NCBI RefSeq assembly: GCF_012395255.1
Contig: NZ_JAAZQD010000001.1
Location: forward strand, 434,001 to 498,000
Source: Oleiagrimonas citrea
GTDB taxonomy: Bacteria; Pseudomonadota; Gammaproteobacteria; Xanthomonadales; Rhodanobacteraceae
Direction of reading: 5' to 3'
Length of the DNA: 64,000 nt
The notes beneath the pieces are model-generated. The model was given only the letters and a program-made list of their open reading frames with translations. It made no database searches and was not told the DNA's origin. The translations under genes and the position numbers were made by a program. Below are positions 25,680-34,693 of this stretch, piece after piece. The number at the start of each line of letters is the position of its first letter. The stretch's first letter is position 1.

Positions 25680-26699
25680 ATGATAACCGCAAGCCCCCTG
25701 TCCGCGCAGCAATCGCCGTCCAAGGACTGGCGCCACCACTGGCGCGAATCGGTGACCGACGCCCGCGAACTGCTGAACCTGCTGGGCCTGGACGCCCTGA
25801 CCGAATCGCTGCCCGATGCCGACGCCGGATTCGCCGTGCGCGTACCGCGCAGTTTCATCGCCCGCATGCGTCATGGCGATCCGCGCGACCCGCTGCTGCT
25901 GCAGGTGCTGCCGCAACTGGCCGAATGCGACGAGACGCCGGGCTACGCCGCCGACGCCGTTGGCGACATGGATGCCCGTTCCGCACATGGCGTACTGCAC
26001 AAGTATCGCGGTCGCGCCCTGCTCATCGCCAGCGGCGCATGCGCCATCAACTGCCGCTACTGCTTCCGCCGCCACTTCCCGTACGGCGAGGAAATCGCCG
26101 CCACCGCGGGCTGGCGCGAAGCGCTGAACTATCTTCGAACGCACCAGGACGTGGAGGAGCTGATCCTTTCGGGTGGCGATCCACTCGCGCTGTCCACGGC
26201 CAAGCTCACCGAGCTGACCACGCAACTGGACGCGCTTCCCCACGTGCGCCGACTGCGGCTGCACACACGCTTGCCAGTCGTGCTGCCCGAACGCATCGAC
26301 GACACGCTGATCGCGTGGCTGAACAGTCTCGCCCTGCAGAAAGTGGTGGTGCTTCACGCCAATCACGCCCGCGAACTGGACGAGACCGTCGCCGCCGCCT
26401 GCACACGCCTGCGCGCCGCCGGCGTGACCCTGCTCAACCAGTCCGTGCTGCTGCGCGGCGTCAACGACGACGGCGATACCCTATGCGACCTGTCCTCGCG
26501 GCTGTTCGAGTGCGGCGTTTTGCCCTACTACCTGCATCAGCTCGATCGCGTCCAGGGAGCCGCGCATTTCGAGATCGACGATGCGCGCGCCCTGGAGCTT
26601 CTCGCCCACATGCGTGACCGCCTGCCCGGTTTCCTGCTGCCTCGCCTGGTACGCGAAGTCGCGGGCGACCCGGCCAAGCGCCCGGTCGAGCGTCCATGA
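25680..26699 (+). CDS. epmB: EF-P beta-lysylation protein EpmB (lysine 2,3-aminomutase-like)
   Basis: Radical SAM, PLP-dependent enzyme converting L-alpha-lysine to R-beta-lysine for EF-P modification. The 339-residue product has the radical SAM cysteines Cys121, Cys125 and Cys128 in ASGACAINCRYCFRRHFPY, a ILSGGDPLA SAM/PLP segment and the C-terminal GxF-like LPGFLLPRLVREV. ATG 25680 is preferred over one 48 bases upstream because it aligns with the start of E. coli EpmB (KDWRHHWRESVTD). Divergent from efp. The ligase gene epmA is not in the window. Confidence 0.93.
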   Translation: MITASPLSAQQSPSKDWRHHWRESVTDARELLNLLGLDALTESLPDADAGFAVRVPRSFIARMRHGDPRDPLLLQVLPQLAECDETPGYAADAVGDMDARSAHGVLHKYRGRALLIASGACAINCRYCFRRHFPYGEEIAATAGWREALNYLRTHQDVEELILSGGDPLALSTAKLTELTTQLDALPHVRRLRLHTRLPVVLPERIDDTLIAWLNSLALQKVVVLHANHARELDETVAAACTRLRAAGVTLLNQSVLLRGVNDDGDTLCDLSSRLFECGVLPYYLHQLDRVQGAAHFEIDDARALELLAHMRDRLPGFLLPRLVREVAGDPAKRPVERP

Positions 26700-26767
26700 C
26701 GCCGTTCTCTTCCACGGTTCGCAGCGCCACGAATGGATGTCTGATAGCGTGGAACCTCGCTGGCAAT

Positions 26768-26802
26768 GGTTGTACGAATGGAGTACAACCGCATCATGAT
26801 GC
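26768..26802. promoter_or_regulatory. Adjacent inverted repeats upstream of the fimX-like gene
   Basis: GGTTGTAC (26768-26775) and GTACAACC (26783-26790) form a perfect 8-bp inverted repeat with 7-base loop, directly followed by the perfect 12-base palindrome GCATCATGATGC (26791-26802). The block ends 42 bases before the fimX ATG, a usual position for an operator or a 5'-UTR hairpin. No known regulator motif was matched. Confidence 0.45.
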
Positions 26803-26844
26803 ACTGCGGCATGCAGCCGCCCTCACGGACCACCTCCCCCCGGC

Positions 26845-28902
26845 ATGAAGCAGAACAACGTCATCCGCATCCTGTTCATCGAAGATTCGGTCGAGAACGC
26901 CGAGCACACCATCAGCCTCCTCCGCAATCACGGCATTGCCGTGCGACCCTCGCGGGCCACCAACGAGGCCGAGCTGGAACACGCCCTGCAGGAACTCGTG
27001 CCGGACCTGGTGCTGGTCAACCCCGGGGTTCGCGATCTGGATATCGCCGAAATCGCGCGCCACCTGGAAGCAACGGGCAAGGATTTCGCGCTGACCGGCA
27101 TCGTCGACGAGATCGACAACGACGTCGTTTCGTCCCTGTTCGCCGCCAAGGTCCGCAGCGTGGCGCTGCGTTCGGAACCCGAGCAGACGCTGATGGTCAT
27201 CCAGCGTGAGTTCGCAGCGCTGAGCACACGCCGATCAGTGCGTCAGCTGGAAGCCTCGCTGCGCGAATCCGAACGCCGTTGCGACGCGCTGCTCGACTCC
27301 TCCCGCGACGCCATCGCCTATGTGCACGAAGGCATGCATGTGCGCGCCAACCGCGCCTACCTGGAACTGTTCGGCTATGACAGCTTCGACGAAGTCGAGG
27401 GGCTGACGCTGCTGGACATGGTCGCCAGCGAGAACGCCGACGACTTCAAGGCTCTGCTGAAGCGCCTCTCACGCGGAGAGAAGCCACCCAAGCGCGTGGA
27501 ACTGAAGGCTGTCAACGGCAAGGGTGAAACCTTCGACGCCTCGGCCGAGTTCGCCCAGGCCACCTTCGAAGGCGAGCCGTGCCTGCAGATCATCTTCCGC
27601 CGCAAGGCGGTCAGCCCGGAGTTGATCGAGCAGTTGCAGCGCGACAGTGTCACCGGTATGTACAACCGCTCGCGCATGCTGGAAATGATCGAGGACGCCG
27701 TGGGCGACGCCGCCAAGGGCACGGGAAATCAGGCGCTGCTGCTGATCGAGCCGGACAACTGGAAATCGATCGTCGAAGGCATCGGACTGGCCAATACCGA
27801 CGCGCTGATCGCCGGCCTCGCCGAGCGCATCGAGAAGCGCCTTGCCGACAACCAGATCGCCGGACGCCTCGGCGACCACACCCTTGGCATTCTTCTCCGC
27901 GAGCACAGCGACAGCGACGTGCAGGCTCTGGTCGACGCGCTGCTCTCCGTGGGCGACGACGGCATCATCGAGGCGGGGCAGAACTCCATCACACTGAACC
28001 TGAGCGTCGGCGGCGCCCTTCTCGGTGAAAAGAACGCCAACACACGCGAACTGCTGGAGCAGGCCAGCAACGCGCTGCACAGCGCGCAAACCCAGGGTGG
28101 GCACCGTAGCGAGATTCACGACCCCGCCGCCAGCGAAAAAGAAGAAGCCGCCCGCGAACAGCATTGGCTGGAGTTGGTGCGGGAAGCGCTCGAGACCGAC
28201 GGCTTCATTCTCTACCAGCAGCAGATCATCAGTCTGCAGGACGCAGAGGGCGAGTTCTCGGAGATCCTGCTGCGCATGAACGGCCCCAATGGAGAGGTCC
28301 TGCCACGCTACTTCCTGCCGGTCGCCGAGCATGCAGGGCTGATGCCGAAAATCGACCGCTGGGTGCTGGGCCAGGTGATCGACATGCTGGTGGAGTGCGC
28401 CCGCGAGAAGCGGATCGCAACCTACTTCGTCAAGCTCTCGCCGCAGTCGCTGCAGGACCCATCCCTGATGCCCTGGCTGTCCAAGCGTATCGCCGACGCA
28501 AACATCCGTCCCGGCTCACTGGTGATCGAGATGCCCGAGAGCAAAGTGCTGACCACGCTGAAACCGGCGCAGGATTTCGTCAACGCGCTGAAGGAAACGG
28601 GTGCCCAGTTCGCCATGGAGCAATTCGGCTCGGGCCTCAATTCCTTCCAGGTTCTGCAGCACGTCGACGCGGACTACCTGAAGATCGATCGCAGCTTCAT
28701 GAGCAAGCTGACGCAGAATCCAGAGAACCGCGACAAGATCGCCGAAATCTGCATCAAGGCGCAGAAAGCCGGCAAGCTGACCGTGGCCGAATGGGTCGAG
28801 GACGCCGCCAGCACACCGCTGCTGTTCGCCTGTGGCGTGGATTTCGTGCAAGGCAACTTCCTGCAGGAACCGGAAAAGATCATCGCCTACGACATGGCCT
28901 GA
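26845..28902 (+). CDS. fimX: FimX-like c-di-GMP effector (degenerate REC-PAS-GGDEF-EAL)
   Basis: A 685-residue four-domain protein with the size and domain order of FimX, which binds c-di-GMP and promotes type IV pilus assembly. REC-like (1-125): the phospho-acceptor position is Asn59 (LVLVNPG). PAS (about 145-255). GGDEF-like (265-415): GGDEF is replaced by LGDHT (342-346). EAL-like (435-685): EAL is EIL (473-475), the Asn of NLSP is Lys530 and DDFG is EQFG (592-595), so hydrolysis is not expected, while the KIDRSF (613-618) and AEWVE segments remain. Conclusion: a non-enzymatic c-di-GMP sensor. No strong ribosome site precedes the ATG. An inverted-repeat block lies upstream. PilZ, PilB and other pilus genes are not in the window. 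Confidence 0.85.
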   Translation: MKQNNVIRILFIEDSVENAEHTISLLRNHGIAVRPSRATNEAELEHALQELVPDLVLVNPGVRDLDIAEIARHLEATGKDFALTGIVDEIDNDVVSSLFAAKVRSVALRSEPEQTLMVIQREFAALSTRRSVRQLEASLRESERRCDALLDSSRDAIAYVHEGMHVRANRAYLELFGYDSFDEVEGLTLLDMVASENADDFKALLKRLSRGEKPPKRVELKAVNGKGETFDASAEFAQATFEGEPCLQIIFRRKAVSPELIEQLQRDSVTGMYNRSRMLEMIEDAVGDAAKGTGNQALLLIEPDNWKSIVEGIGLANTDALIAGLAERIEKRLADNQIAGRLGDHTLGILLREHSDSDVQALVDALLSVGDDGIIEAGQNSITLNLSVGGALLGEKNANTRELLEQASNALHSAQTQGGHRSEIHDPAASEKEEAAREQHWLELVREALETDGFILYQQQIISLQDAEGEFSEILLRMNGPNGEVLPRYFLPVAEHAGLMPKIDRWVLGQVIDMLVECAREKRIATYFVKLSPQSLQDPSLMPWLSKRIADANIRPGSLVIEMPESKVLTTLKPAQDFVNALKETGAQFAMEQFGSGLNSFQVLQHVDADYLKIDRSFMSKLTQNPENRDKIAEICIKAQKAGKLTVAEWVEDAASTPLLFACGVDFVQGNFLQEPEKIIAYDMA

Positions 28903-29087
28903 TCCCAGGACGACCCCTCACTTCGTCATCCCATGCAGAAAATCTGCTCCGCGCCCTTGGGGCGGATGCCAGTGCTGGCCACCCAGTACTGGGCTCGCGT
29001 CGCCACGAGCGACGACGGCTCGACATCGATTCCTCGGATAGACTGATCCAGTCTGGCGCCAAAACGGTGCAGATCAATCAGGGGGTC

Positions 29088-29519
29088 ATGATGAGACATC
29101 GTCTTGCATCACCGAAGACCTGGTGCAGCCGGGGAACGTTATTTCTTGGAATATGGCTCGCGGGAAGCCTTTTCCTGGCACGGGCCCAGAACTCGAGCCC
29201 GGAACGAACTGTTTCCAACCCAACTTCCACCCAACCTGTTCTTCAGCGCAGAACGCCGCCTGTCTACCCGATCCATGCGCTCAGGCATCACATTGAGGGG
29301 ACCGTGGTCGTACTGGCCAGAATCGGCGCCGATGGTGCGGTAACGGCCGTGCGCGCAGAGCCAACCCGAACCGACCCATCCCTGGTCGAATCGGCACTGC
29401 AGGCAGTCAAGCGCTGGCATTACGCACCAGCTACCGACGACAAAGGTCGCCCCATAACCGTCTGGATCAAGGTTCCCATCCGCTTTTACTTCGACAAGCA
29501 CCAGCACTCAGGGAACTAG
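29088..29519 (+). CDS. Short protein with TonB C-terminal domain
   Basis: A 143-residue protein with an N-terminal signal or anchor helix (LFLGIWLAGSLFLARA, about 18-33), a short Ser/Thr/Pro linker and a TonB C-terminal fold (YPIHALRHHIEGTVVVLARI, then VKRWHYAPA). The long Pro-rich spacer of classical TonB is missing, so it probably cannot span the periplasm in the usual way; a role in another envelope complex, or secretion after the ARAQ site, is possible. Two adjacent ATG codons; GGGGG is better placed for the second (29091). It ends at a bidirectional terminator opposite rplS. Confidence 0.78.
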   Translation: MMRHRLASPKTWCSRGTLFLGIWLAGSLFLARAQNSSPERTVSNPTSTQPVLQRRTPPVYPIHALRHHIEGTVVVLARIGADGAVTAVRAEPTRTDPSLVESALQAVKRWHYAPATDDKGRPITVWIKVPIRFYFDKHQHSGN

Positions 29520-29541
29520 ACGGAATCTCCCGACAAATACG

Positions 29542-29574
29542 AAAAGGCCGCGCAGCGATGCTGCGCGGCCTTTT
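29542..29574. terminator. Bidirectional terminator between TonB-domain gene and rplS
   Basis: A perfect 15-bp stem (29542-29556 with 29560-29574) and 3-base loop has A4 on the left arm and T4 on the right arm. It lies between convergent genes and would end the rpsP-rimM-trmD-rplS transcript. Confidence 0.9.
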
Positions 29575-29596
29575 CCGCACAAATGCGGACAATCGT

Positions 29597-30007
29597 TTAC
29601 TCGGAAGCGGCAGCGTTTGCGGCAGCTTCGGCCTTGGCCGCAGCCTTGGCAGCCTGGGCGGCAGCGATGTCTTCCTTGATGCGTGCGGCCTTACCTTCCA
29701 GACCACGCAGGTGGTACAGCTTGGCGCCGCGCACCTTGCCCTTGCGCTTGACCTGCACGGAGTCGATCTGCGCGCTGTGCGACTGGAACACGCGCTCGAC
29801 GCCGGTGCCGTGCGACATCTTGCGCACAGTGAAGGCCGAATGCAGGCCGCGGTTGCGCTTGGCGATGACGACGCCCTCGAACGCCTGCACGCGCTCGCGG
29901 TTGCCTTCCTTCACCTTCACGTTGACCACGACGGTGTCGCCGGGGCCGAAGTCCGGCAGCTTGCGGGTCATCTGCTCGGATTCGAACTGTTCAATGATCT
30001 TGTTCAT
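29597..30007 (-). CDS. rplS: 50S ribosomal protein L19 (bL19)
   Basis: Large-subunit ribosomal protein at the 30S-50S interface. The 136-residue product contains the family core [16 protein letters not shown] and [16 protein letters not shown]. The C-terminus carries an extra Ala/Glu/Lys-rich helix of about 25 residues ([16 protein letters not shown]) beyond the usual ~115-residue length. Last gene of the canonical rpsP-rimM-trmD-rplS operon, 18 bases after trmD. Confidence 0.97.
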   Translation of the reverse strand: MNKIIEQFESEQMTRKLPDFGPGDTVVVNVKVKEGNRERVQAFEGVVIAKRNRGLHSAFTVRKMSHGTGVERVFQSHSAQIDSVQVKRKGKVRGAKLYHLRGLEGKAARIKEDIAAAQAAKAAAKAEAAANAAASE

Positions 30008-30025
30008 GGCATACCACCGATGTTT

Positions 30026-30802
30026 TCAGTCCTGGGGCCCGGTCCCGGCCTCAAGTTGTTGTGTCGCGAAATACTCACGACGGAATTCGTCCAGCAATGC
30101 GCGGGACTCCTCATCCAGCACGCACTGCGCCAGCAGGTCGGGCCGACGCAGCCAGGTCCGACCCAGTGACTGCTTGCGGCGCCAACGGCGAATGGCCGCG
30201 TGATCCCCGCCCAGCAGCACCGGCGGCACCGTCCCCAACGCATCCGTCTCCGGCCGCGTGTAATGGGGGCAGTCCAGCAGACCGTCCGAGAACGAGTCCT
30301 GCTGCGCCGACTGCGCATCGTTCAATGCGCCGTCCTGCAACCGACCCACGGCATCGATCACCACCGCCGCGGCCAGCTCGCCGCCGGACAACACGTAGTC
30401 GCCGACGGAAATCTCCTCATCCACCTCGTGCGCCAGCAGGCGTTCGTCCACGCCCTCGTAGCGCCCGCAGAGCAGTGCCACGCGCGGCCTGGCGGCCAGC
30501 TTGCACACCCTGTCCTGCGTCAGCCGCGCTCCCTGCGGGCTGAGGTAGACCACATGCGCCGGTTCATCCGACGCTTCCCGCAACGCGCCGAACAGCGCGC
30601 GCAACGGTTCGATCATCATCACCATGCCCGGACCGCCACCAAAGGTGCGTCCGTCCACGGTACGGTAGTTGTCGGTGGCGAAATCGCGCGGATTCCAGGT
30701 TTCCACCTGAAGCAGGCCCCGCTGCTGCGCCCGCCCGACCACGCCGACTCCGCTGCACTGCCGGACGAAATCGGGAAACAGTGTGATGACGTCGATCCGC
30801 AT
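30026..30802 (-). CDS. trmD: tRNA (guanine-N1-)-methyltransferase TrmD
   Basis: SPOUT methyltransferase that makes m1G37 in tRNAs, preventing +1 frameshifting. The 258-residue product has the start [12 protein letters not shown], the GGGPGMVM and [11 protein letters not shown] segments and the SAM-binding knot region [14 protein letters not shown]. Adjacent to rimM and rplS in the standard order; separated from rimM by 81 bases. Confidence 0.97.
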   Translation of the reverse strand: MRIDVITLFPDFVRQCSGVGVVGRAQQRGLLQVETWNPRDFATDNYRTVDGRTFGGGPGMVMMIEPLRALFGALREASDEPAHVVYLSPQGARLTQDRVCKLAARPRVALLCGRYEGVDERLLAHEVDEEISVGDYVLSGGELAAAVVIDAVGRLQDGALNDAQSAQQDSFSDGLLDCPHYTRPETDALGTVPPVLLGGDHAAIRRWRRKQSLGRTWLRRPDLLAQCVLDEESRALLDEFRREYFATQQLEAGTGPQD

Positions 30803-30883
30803 GTCGTCCCACCGCCCCGGCAGCCACGTGCCGCCTTCTACCGTCTGCTGCGGCGCATGCGCCGCGTCGTTCCATCCCGCTCG

Positions 30884-31399
30884 TCAGAAATCGGGGTCCC
30901 AGTCGACTTCGATGCGCTTGGCTTCGAGGTCGACGGAAACCACGTAGGTTTCCTGCACGAACGGAACCAGATGTTCCTTGCCGCCACCGCGCACCACCAT
31001 GACATCGTTGGCACCAGTCGCGAAAAGATGTTGCACACGCCCCAGCGGGACGCCTTGCACGGTCACGACCTCGAGTCCCTCCAGGTCGCACCAGTAGTAC
31101 GCGCCATCCTCCGGTTCCGGCAGCGCCTCGCGTGGAACGAGGATGTCGCTGCCGATCCATTCGGCGGCCTGCTCACGGCCTTCAACGCCAGGCAAGACGG
31201 CGACAATGCCCTTGCCCTGCTCGCGTCCCGTGACGCCTTCCACCTCCGTTTCCTCACCCGGCGCTTTCACAAGCAGCCAGGGCTGGTAATCGAAGATGCG
31301 CGTGCGCGGATCGGTCCAGGATTCCAGCTTGACCGCGCCGCGTACGCCCGACAGCCCGACGATGCGCCCCACAGGGACGCGTCGACCGGCACCGGTCAT
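30884..31399 (-). CDS. rimM: Ribosome maturation factor RimM
   Basis: 30S maturation factor that binds S19 and assists assembly of the head domain. The 171-residue product has the N-terminal barrel (VGRIVGLSGVRGAVKLES) and a C-terminal PRC-barrel domain (YYWCDLEGLEV, GTGA-like ATGANDVMVV, LVPFVQETYVVSVDL). Starts 2 bases after the rpsP stop, so the pair is tightly coupled. Confidence 0.96.
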   Translation of the reverse strand: MTGAGRRVPVGRIVGLSGVRGAVKLESWTDPRTRIFDYQPWLLVKAPGEETEVEGVTGREQGKGIVAVLPGVEGREQAAEWIGSDILVPREALPEPEDGAYYWCDLEGLEVVTVQGVPLGRVQHLFATGANDVMVVRGGGKEHLVPFVQETYVVSVDLEAKRIEVDWDPDF

Positions 31400-31401
31400 G
31401 C

Positions 31402-31659
31402 TCAGGCAGCAGCCTGCTGCTTACCGGCTTCCTTCAGCAGAGCGCGAACCTTGTCCGACATCTGCGCGCCCTTGGACACCCAGGTGTTGACCTTGTCCAC
31501 GTCCAGCTCCAGACGCTTGTCGGCGCCGGAAGCCACCGGATTGTAGTAGCCCAGACGCTCAATGTTGCGGCCGTCACGCTTGTTGCGCTGATCGGTCACG
31601 ACGATGTGATAGAACGGACGGCCCTTGGCGCCGCCGCGCGCAAGACGAATCTTAACCAT
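31402..31659 (-). CDS. rpsP: 30S ribosomal protein S16 (bS16)
   Basis: Small-subunit ribosomal protein required for 30S assembly. The 85-residue product starts [17 protein letters not shown] and continues [12 protein letters not shown], the family signature. A longer in-frame version (to 31776) would add 39 unlike residues and is rejected. First gene of rpsP-rimM-trmD-rplS. The 194 bases between it and ffh should contain the operon promoter, but no clear boxes stand out. Confidence 0.97.
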   Translation of the reverse strand: MVKIRLARGGAKGRPFYHIVVTDQRNKRDGRNIERLGYYNPVASGADKRLELDVDKVNTWVSKGAQMSDKVRALLKEAGKQQAAA

Positions 31660-31853
31660 TGATTTCAACTCCGAAGTTGCCGGACACCCGGCAGCCGCAC
31701 GCGACGGTGCGTAGTAAACGCGACATTTTAGCGGAAAAACTCGAAAAAGAAAGACCTTAGGGGCAAGAAAAGACACATGCAGAAAAGGTGAAAGGCGTAA
31801 GCCGGATGTCTCGCCCGGCCCGGCCCGCCCATTCCGCTCTTTTCTTGTACGCC

Positions 31854-33233
31854 TCAGCGCATGGGTGGCATGCCGCCGCCCCCGCCCATGCCCTTCATGG
31901 CGCCGCGCATCTGGCGCATCAGGCCCTTGCCTTTGCCCTTGCCGAACTTGGACATCATCTTCGACATCTGCATGTACTGCTTCAACAGGCGATTGACATC
32001 GGCCGGCTGCGTACCGGAACCACGCGCCACACGCGCCTTGCGCGAACCCTTGAGCAGGTCCGGATGACGGCGTTCCTTCTGCGTCATCGAATTGATGATC
32101 GCGATCATGCGCTTGATCTCGCCGTCGTTGGCCTTCTGCTTCACCGCCTCGGGAAGCTGACCCATGCCCGGCATCTTGTCCATGAGTCCGGCCAGGCCAC
32201 CCATGTTCATCATCTGCTCGAGCTGATCGCGCATGTCGACCAGATCGAAGCGCTTGCCCTTGATGACCTTCTTGGCGAGCTTCTGTGCTTTCTCGTGGTC
32301 GACCTTGCGCTCGACTTCCTCGACCAGACTGAGCACGTCGCCCATGCCGAGAATACGCTGCGCCACACGATCCGGATGGAAGGGCTCCAGCGCATCGGTC
32401 TTCTCGCCGGCGCCGAGGAATTTGATCGGCTTGCCGGTGATGTAGCGCACCGACAGCGCCGCACCGCCGCGGGCATCGCCGTCGGTCTTGGTCAGCACCA
32501 CGCCGGTCAGCGGCAGCGCGTCGGCGAAGGCCTTGGCGGTGTTGGCCGCGTCCTGACCGGTCATGGCGTCGACCGTGAACAGGGTCTCGACCGGATCCAG
32601 CGCGGCATGCAGGCGCTGGATCTCCTCCATCATCTTCTCGTCGACGTGCAGACGGCCGGCGGTATCGACGATCAGCACGTCGGCCAACTCGCGCCTGGCG
32701 GCTGCCACGGCGTCGTTGGCGATATCGACCGGATTCTGCCCCGCCTCGGACGGGAAGAAGCTCACGCCGACCTGACCGGCCAGCGTCTTCAGCTGCTCGA
32801 TGGCAGCCGGACGATAGACGTCGCAGCTGACCACCATGACTTTCTTCTTCTGACGCTCGCTCAGCAGGCGCGCCAGCTTGGCCACCGTGGTGGTCTTGCC
32901 CGCGCCCTGCAGACCCGCCATCAATACGACGGCCGGCGGCTGCGCAGCCAGGTCCAGCGCCTCGTTGTTCTGCCCCATCAGCGCGGTCAGTTCGTCGCTG
33001 ACCACCTTCACCAAGGCCTGGCCTGGAGTCAGGCTTTTGAGGACTTCCTGGCCAACGGCGCGCATTTTCACGCGGTCGATCAGGGCCTGCACCACCGGCA
33101 GGGCCACATCGGCCTCCAGCAACGCGATGCGCACCTCGCGCAGGCTCTCCTGGATATTTTCCTCGGTCAGGCGACCGCGTCCGCGCAAGCGCTGGACGGT
33201 GGAAGAAAGGCGTTGACTAAGCGATTCGAACAT
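31854..33233 (-). CDS. ffh: Signal recognition particle protein Ffh
   Basis: GTPase that with 4.5S RNA delivers membrane proteins to FtsY and SecYEG. The 459-residue product has the N domain, the G domain with [11 protein letters not shown] (G1), [19 protein letters not shown] (G3) and [10 protein letters not shown] (G4 and beyond), and the Met-rich M domain ([25 protein letters not shown]) ending in a Gly/Met/Pro tail. The usual neighbour rpsP follows on the same strand. Confidence 0.97.
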   Translation of the reverse strand: MFESLSQRLSSTVQRLRGRGRLTEENIQESLREVRIALLEADVALPVVQALIDRVKMRAVGQEVLKSLTPGQALVKVVSDELTALMGQNNEALDLAAQPPAVVLMAGLQGAGKTTTVAKLARLLSERQKKKVMVVSCDVYRPAAIEQLKTLAGQVGVSFFPSEAGQNPVDIANDAVAAARRELADVLIVDTAGRLHVDEKMMEEIQRLHAALDPVETLFTVDAMTGQDAANTAKAFADALPLTGVVLTKTDGDARGGAALSVRYITGKPIKFLGAGEKTDALEPFHPDRVAQRILGMGDVLSLVEEVERKVDHEKAQKLAKKVIKGKRFDLVDMRDQLEQMMNMGGLAGLMDKMPGMGQLPEAVKQKANDGEIKRMIAIINSMTQKERRHPDLLKGSRKARVARGSGTQPADVNRLLKQYMQMSKMMSKFGKGKGKGLMRQMRGAMKGMGGGGGMPPMR

Positions 33234-33319
33234 GGGACGGACTTGCGTGCCGGAAACGCCCAGTATAACGGACTAAAGCCGAAGTACGCCGCACGCCTGC
33301 ATCACACCCGAACGCCCGT

Positions 33320-33919
33320 TCAGACGCGCGGCGCTTCGTCGCGCATCCCGCCATCCACGCCACCCACATCTTCCGGATCGGGCATCGCCACATCGGGGAT
33401 GGCGGCCATCTCCTCTTCCGACATGCTCGATACGGCCGCCGCGCTGACGCTTTCCTGCCGCGCGACCATGCGTCCGGATTCGACCAGTCGACGAATGCGA
33501 TCGAACACCTCGGCACGACCGAATGGCTTCTTCATGAAATCGTCGGCGCCGAAGCGCTGCACATAGAACTGCTCGGTGGCCTGTGCGTTGCCGCTGATCA
33601 TGACGATGGGAATGTCGCGGGTGCGTTCGTCGTGGCGCAGCGTGCGCAGCACCATGAAACCATTCATGCCCGGCAGCACGATGTCGAGGAAGATCAGCGC
33701 CGGACGCTCGCTGCGCGCCAGTTCCAGCGCCTGCTCGCCACTCTCAACCGGCAACACGGCATAGCCGTCCTGGATGAGCAACTTGGCCAGTACCGCGCGA
33801 ATGGTCGAAGAGTCATCGACCACCATCACGCACGCGCCTGCCTCGGCCTGCACCCGTGATTCCTGACGGCGCTCGGCTTGGCCACCCAACAGGCGTCGGA
33901 ACATATTCATCGCTGTCAT
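33320..33919 (-). CDS. Single-domain response regulator, PilG/PilH-like, with acidic tail
   Basis: A 199-residue protein with one receiver domain (about residues 28-155): acidic pair Asp35-Asp36, phospho-acceptor Asp79 in LIFLDIVLPGMNG and Lys in FMKKPF. It has no output domain, only an N-terminal MFRRLLGG helix and an acidic, Pro-rich C-terminal tail (about 165-199). This layout fits receivers that act by protein binding, such as twitching PilG/PilH or chemotaxis CheY types; the RMRRL-like start resembles receivers of the Pil-Chp system. GGAGG precedes ATG 33919. No pilus or chemotaxis gene is adjacent, though a FimX-like gene lies 5 kb away. Confidence 0.82.
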   Translation of the reverse strand: MTAMNMFRRLLGGQAERRQESRVQAEAGACVMVVDDSSTIRAVLAKLLIQDGYAVLPVESGEQALELARSERPALIFLDIVLPGMNGFMVLRTLRHDERTRDIPIVMISGNAQATEQFYVQRFGADDFMKKPFGRAEVFDRIRRLVESGRMVARQESVSAAAVSSMSEEEMAAIPDVAMPDPEDVGGVDGGMRDEAPRV

Positions 33920-34000
33920 GTTCCTGCCTCCCATCCGGATTCCTAGGTTCAGTGTGCGTGCCTGTGCAACAAGGCGCAATCGGACATGCGAACGAGGCCG

Positions 34001-34390
34001 TCAGCCCTGTTCCTTGATGCGGCGCAATTGCCGCCGGGCCTGCTTGTCGGGCTTCCCCTGTGGTGCAACCGGGCGCGAGAAACGACGCAATTCCCGCTGT
34101 TCTTCGCGCGCCTCGCGGCTCTCCTCAGTTTCGCGGTACAGCGTCTGCGCCACCCGCGCCGGCCCTCGGACGGCCGAGAGTCCCAGCACCTCGACATCGA
34201 ACCGCTCCTCTCCGCGCGTCACACGCAGGCGGTCGCCGACCTTGATCGAGCGCGAGGGCTTGCACGGCCCGCCATTGTGCTCGATCTTGCCGCCATCAAT
34301 GGCCTCCCGGCTCAGACGTCGGGTCTTGAAGAAGCGCGCCGCCCACAACCACTGGTCCGCACGCACCGATTCACTGTTCGCTTCGGTCAT
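34001..34390 (-). CDS. hslR: Hsp15-like S4-domain RNA-binding protein HslR
   Basis: Heat-shock protein that binds free 50S subunits carrying stalled nascent chains and helps recycle them. The 129-residue product has an S4 domain (VRADQWLWAARFFKTRRLSREAIDGGKIEHNG) followed by a basic, Arg/Glu-rich helical tail (REAREEQRELRRFSRP) that is typical of Hsp15. Divergent from a small gene encoding an L7/L12-like protein. Confidence 0.9.
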   Translation of the reverse strand: MTEANSESVRADQWLWAARFFKTRRLSREAIDGGKIEHNGGPCKPSRSIKVGDRLRVTRGEERFDVEVLGLSAVRGPARVAQTLYRETEESREAREEQRELRRFSRPVAPQGKPDKQARRQLRRIKEQG

Positions 34391-34434
34391 GTCTCGATTA
34401 TGCTGGATCGCGACTCGGATACCAGGAGGCGACG

Positions 34435-34692
34435 ATGGACCTCGGTTTCGATCTCAAATGGCTGATCGTGGCCCTGCCGCTGGCCGGTGCCATACTGAAA
34501 TGGCTGCGCAGCCACAACGACAGGACGCTCTCGCCACCGACATCGCCGATGACCGACACGGACATCGAGCAGCTGGTGCGCGAGGGCAAGACTATCGAAG
34601 CGATCAAAGCGATCCGCAAGAAGTACGCGTGCGGCCTGCAACAGGCCAAGGCACATTTCGAAGCGATCCGGGATCGGCAACGCGACGACTGA
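34435..34692 (+). CDS. Membrane-anchored protein with L7/L12 C-terminal-like domain
   Basis: An 85-residue protein with a strong AGGAGG ribosome site. Residues about 8-24 form one hydrophobic helix; residues about 40-80 (DIEQLVREGKTIEAIKAIRKKYACGLQQAKAHFE, split here by its own helix turn) resemble the C-terminal domain of ribosomal protein L7/L12, keeping IKAIR (the I69-K70-R73 positions) and GLxxAK (K84), residues that contact translational GTPases in bL12. The rest of L12 is missing. Similar short proteins are scattered in bacteria without assigned function. Divergent from hslR, which itself acts on the 50S subunit, so a link to ribosomes at the membrane is possible but unproven. Confidence 0.75.
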   Translation: MDLGFDLKWLIVALPLAGAILKWLRSHNDRTLSPPTSPMTDTDIEQLVREGKTIEAIKAIRKKYACGLQQAKAHFEAIRDRQRDD

Positions 34693-34693
34693 C

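Noticed and set aside
26760-26780. Sigma-54 promoter in front of fimX (TGGCAATGGTTGTAC)
   Set aside because: The GG and GC elements are not 10 bases apart as required; only a chance resemblance.
31660-31776. N-terminal extension of rpsP
   Set aside because: The extra 39 residues do not fit bS16, and [10 protein letters not shown] is the normal family start.
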